Assembly (NCBI GenBank): GCA_030620695.1
Contig: JAUXEA010000009.1
Span: 1 to 12,768 of the forward strand
Reading direction: 5' to 3'
Length of the DNA stretch: 12,768 nucleotides
Origin: Candidatus Aenigmatarchaeota archaeon
GTDB lineage: Archaea; Aenigmatarchaeota; Aenigmatarchaeia; QMZS01
Shown: piece after piece, positions 12,174-12,768 of the stretch
How positions within the stretch are numbered: position 1 is the stretch's first letter
Layout of the letters: every line of letters starts with the position of its first letter
Notes under the pieces: generated by a model
The model's input: the letters and a program-made list of their open reading frames with translations, nothing else
Database searches by the model: none
What the model was told of the DNA's origin: nothing
Program-made: the position numbers and the translations under genes

Positions 12174-12318
12174 GCTTCAGTAGCTCAGTAGGTAGAGCAT
12201 GTGGCTGTTAACCACAGGGTCGAAGGTTCGAGGTCAGCCTTTAAAAAAGGCCGACACCCCAAACAGGGATATTGGTCAATAAAGTATTAGAGGACTAGCG
12301 GAAATCCTTCCTGAAGCG
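12174..12318 (+). tRNA. tRNA-Asn(GTT) with a T-loop intron
   Basis: Acceptor GCTTCAG (12174-12180) pairs with CTGAAGC (12311-12317), discriminator G at 12318. D-arm GCTC/GAGC; anticodon stem TGTGG/CCACA with loop C-T-GTT-A-A, anticodon at 12207-12209; variable loop GGGTC. T-stem GAAGG (12222-12226) pairs with CCTTC (12306-12310). The T-loop opens as TTCGAG and is interrupted by about 72 nt (12233-12304) at position 59/60 before the loop's last base. There is no anticodon-loop intron. The intron contains GCCTTT-AAA-AAAGGC and the 35-nt block shared with the intergenic cluster at 1808-1842. Divergent from tRNA-Trp across 29 AT-rich base pairs. Confidence 0.93.
12249..12283 (+). repeat. Dispersed 35-bp repeat in the tRNA-Asn intron
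   Basis: Matches the minus strand of 1808-1842 at 29 of 35 positions without gaps. Shared cores are ACACCCCAAAC and TTGGTCAATAAA. TTGGTCAAT also appears a third time on the minus strand at 1856-1864. Confidence 0.75.
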
Positions 12319-12373
12319 GAAGCCTTTTGTATATGCTACCCTCCTTAAAGAGATAGCAAAACAAGGTGCATAT

Positions 12374-12503
12374 ATGAAAGACTATAAAAAACAGTTTGAG
12401 GAATGTAAAAAAGAAATTACCTGATGATATTTGGTTAGAACCTGAAATTGATAGATATTACAGATACTCTTTTCTGGAAGGCATTTATTTGCTGATAGAA
12501 TAA
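12374..12503 (+). pseudogene. Frameshifted remnant of a small gene
   Basis: From the ATG at 12374 the frame reads MKDYKKQFEECKKEIT and stops at 12422. One base earlier in register the sequence stays open from 12420 to TAA at 12503 and encodes PDDIWLEPEIDRYYRY followed by SFLEGIYLLIE. Dropping one A near 12419 joins them as KKEIPDDIWLEPEID, a sensible acidic/aromatic globular segment of about 42 residues. The second part has no ATG of its own. I read this as a small gene broken by a +1 base, or a sequencing indel. No family recognised. The upstream 12319-12373 contains only a short ATATGC/GCATAT inverted repeat. Confidence 0.45.
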
Positions 12504-12545
12504 TTCACATAATTTCGAGTAAGAATAAAAAAGAAAAATAAAAAA

Positions 12546-12768
12546 TTAAGGTGCTATTGGCAATCCAAATCCAGTTGCTGTGTCATCACCAGTTTCCCAG
12601 ATATCAGTTGCTATACTTTGTAAATAACTTCTCGTTGTTGCTGCATCCGTATCCCATAATTTAGCTGCCAATCCTGCTACATGTGGTGTTGCCATTGATG
12701 TTCCGCCGATAGTATGATAACAACCATCATTCCATGTCGATTCTACGTTAACACCAGGTGCTCCAAAT
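12546..12768 (-). CDS. Subtilisin-like serine protease (peptidase S8), C-terminal end only
   Basis: The visible 73 residues are the end of a subtilase catalytic domain: FGAPGVNVEST, then GGTSMATPHVAGLAA with the catalytic Ser at visible residue 24, and the closing GFGLPIAP before the stop. The Asp and His of the triad lie outside the window. The protein ends right after the domain, so no C-terminal extension or anchor follows. S8 proteases of this kind are usually secreted in archaea; the signal peptide cannot be seen. Its codons (ACA, GCA, GGA) are less AT-extreme than the neighbours because of the Ala/Thr/Gly-rich sequence. Confidence 0.93.
   Translation of the reverse strand, partial: FGAPGVNVESTWNDGCYHTIGGTSMATPHVAGLAAKLWDTDAATTRSYLQSIATDIWETGDDTATGFGLPIAP

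Overview
The window comes from an AT-rich archaeal genome, most likely a small-genome DPANN-type lineage (Woesearchaeota, Pacearchaeota or Nanoarchaeota-like). The archaeal markers are a class I lysyl-tRNA synthetase, uL3, uL24 and eS1 of archaeal type, an archaeal RecJ-like DHH nuclease, an archaeal 5S rRNA, several intron-bearing tRNA genes, and TATA boxes placed so close to start codons that many mRNAs should be leaderless. The exact phylum is an inference.

Layout from left to right. A partial tRNA-Gly(TCC) with two introns lies on the minus strand at the left edge, divergent from a small P-loop NTPase. An alpha/beta hydrolase follows on the minus strand, then tRNA-His(GTG) with an anticodon-loop intron and a T-loop intron. 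Next is a palindrome-rich intergenic stretch (1799-2059) and a membrane protein. A kinase-lysS pair is on the minus strand. A GNAT-ASCH pair, a GT-A-fold glycosyltransferase, uL3, uL24 and a four-helix membrane protein are on the plus strand. A stand-alone 5S rRNA is on the minus strand, divergent from the DHH nuclease and eS1, which are classic archaeal neighbours. A 25-residue lysine-rich micro-protein converges on a MinD-like ATPase. The right end holds tRNA-Trp(CCA) with a large intron, tRNA-Asn(GTT) with a T-loop intron, a frameshifted gene remnant and the 3' end of a subtilisin-like protease.

The most unusual feature is a family of modular hairpin repeats. A unit has up to three parts. 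Part (i) is a RAGCCTTTT...AAAAGGCTY arm pair. Part (ii) is a hairpin with one conserved bulged base and covarying stem sequence. Part (iii) is a T-run-GC / GC-A-run hairpin with a three-base loop. Copies of (ii) plus (iii) form intron material in tRNA-Gly and tRNA-His, lie twice in tandem in the 1799-2059 intergenic stretch, and interrupt lysS in frame, adding roughly 29 codons. Part (i) starts the anticodon-loop introns of tRNA-Gly, tRNA-His and tRNA-Trp at the same position. The T-loop intron of tRNA-Asn matches the intergenic stretch at 29 of 35 ungapped positions. The simplest reading is a small, non-autonomous, RNA-structured element that invades tRNA introns, intergenic DNA and at least one essential protein gene, comparable in behaviour to Rickettsia palindromic elements but linked to archaeal tRNA introns. 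No transposase or integrase is visible here.

The genes are mainly informational: tRNAs, 5S rRNA, LysRS, uL3, uL24, eS1 and the DHH nuclease. A few accessory enzymes are mixed in. Ribosomal genes are scattered rather than in the large S10/spc arrays, as is common in reduced archaeal genomes.
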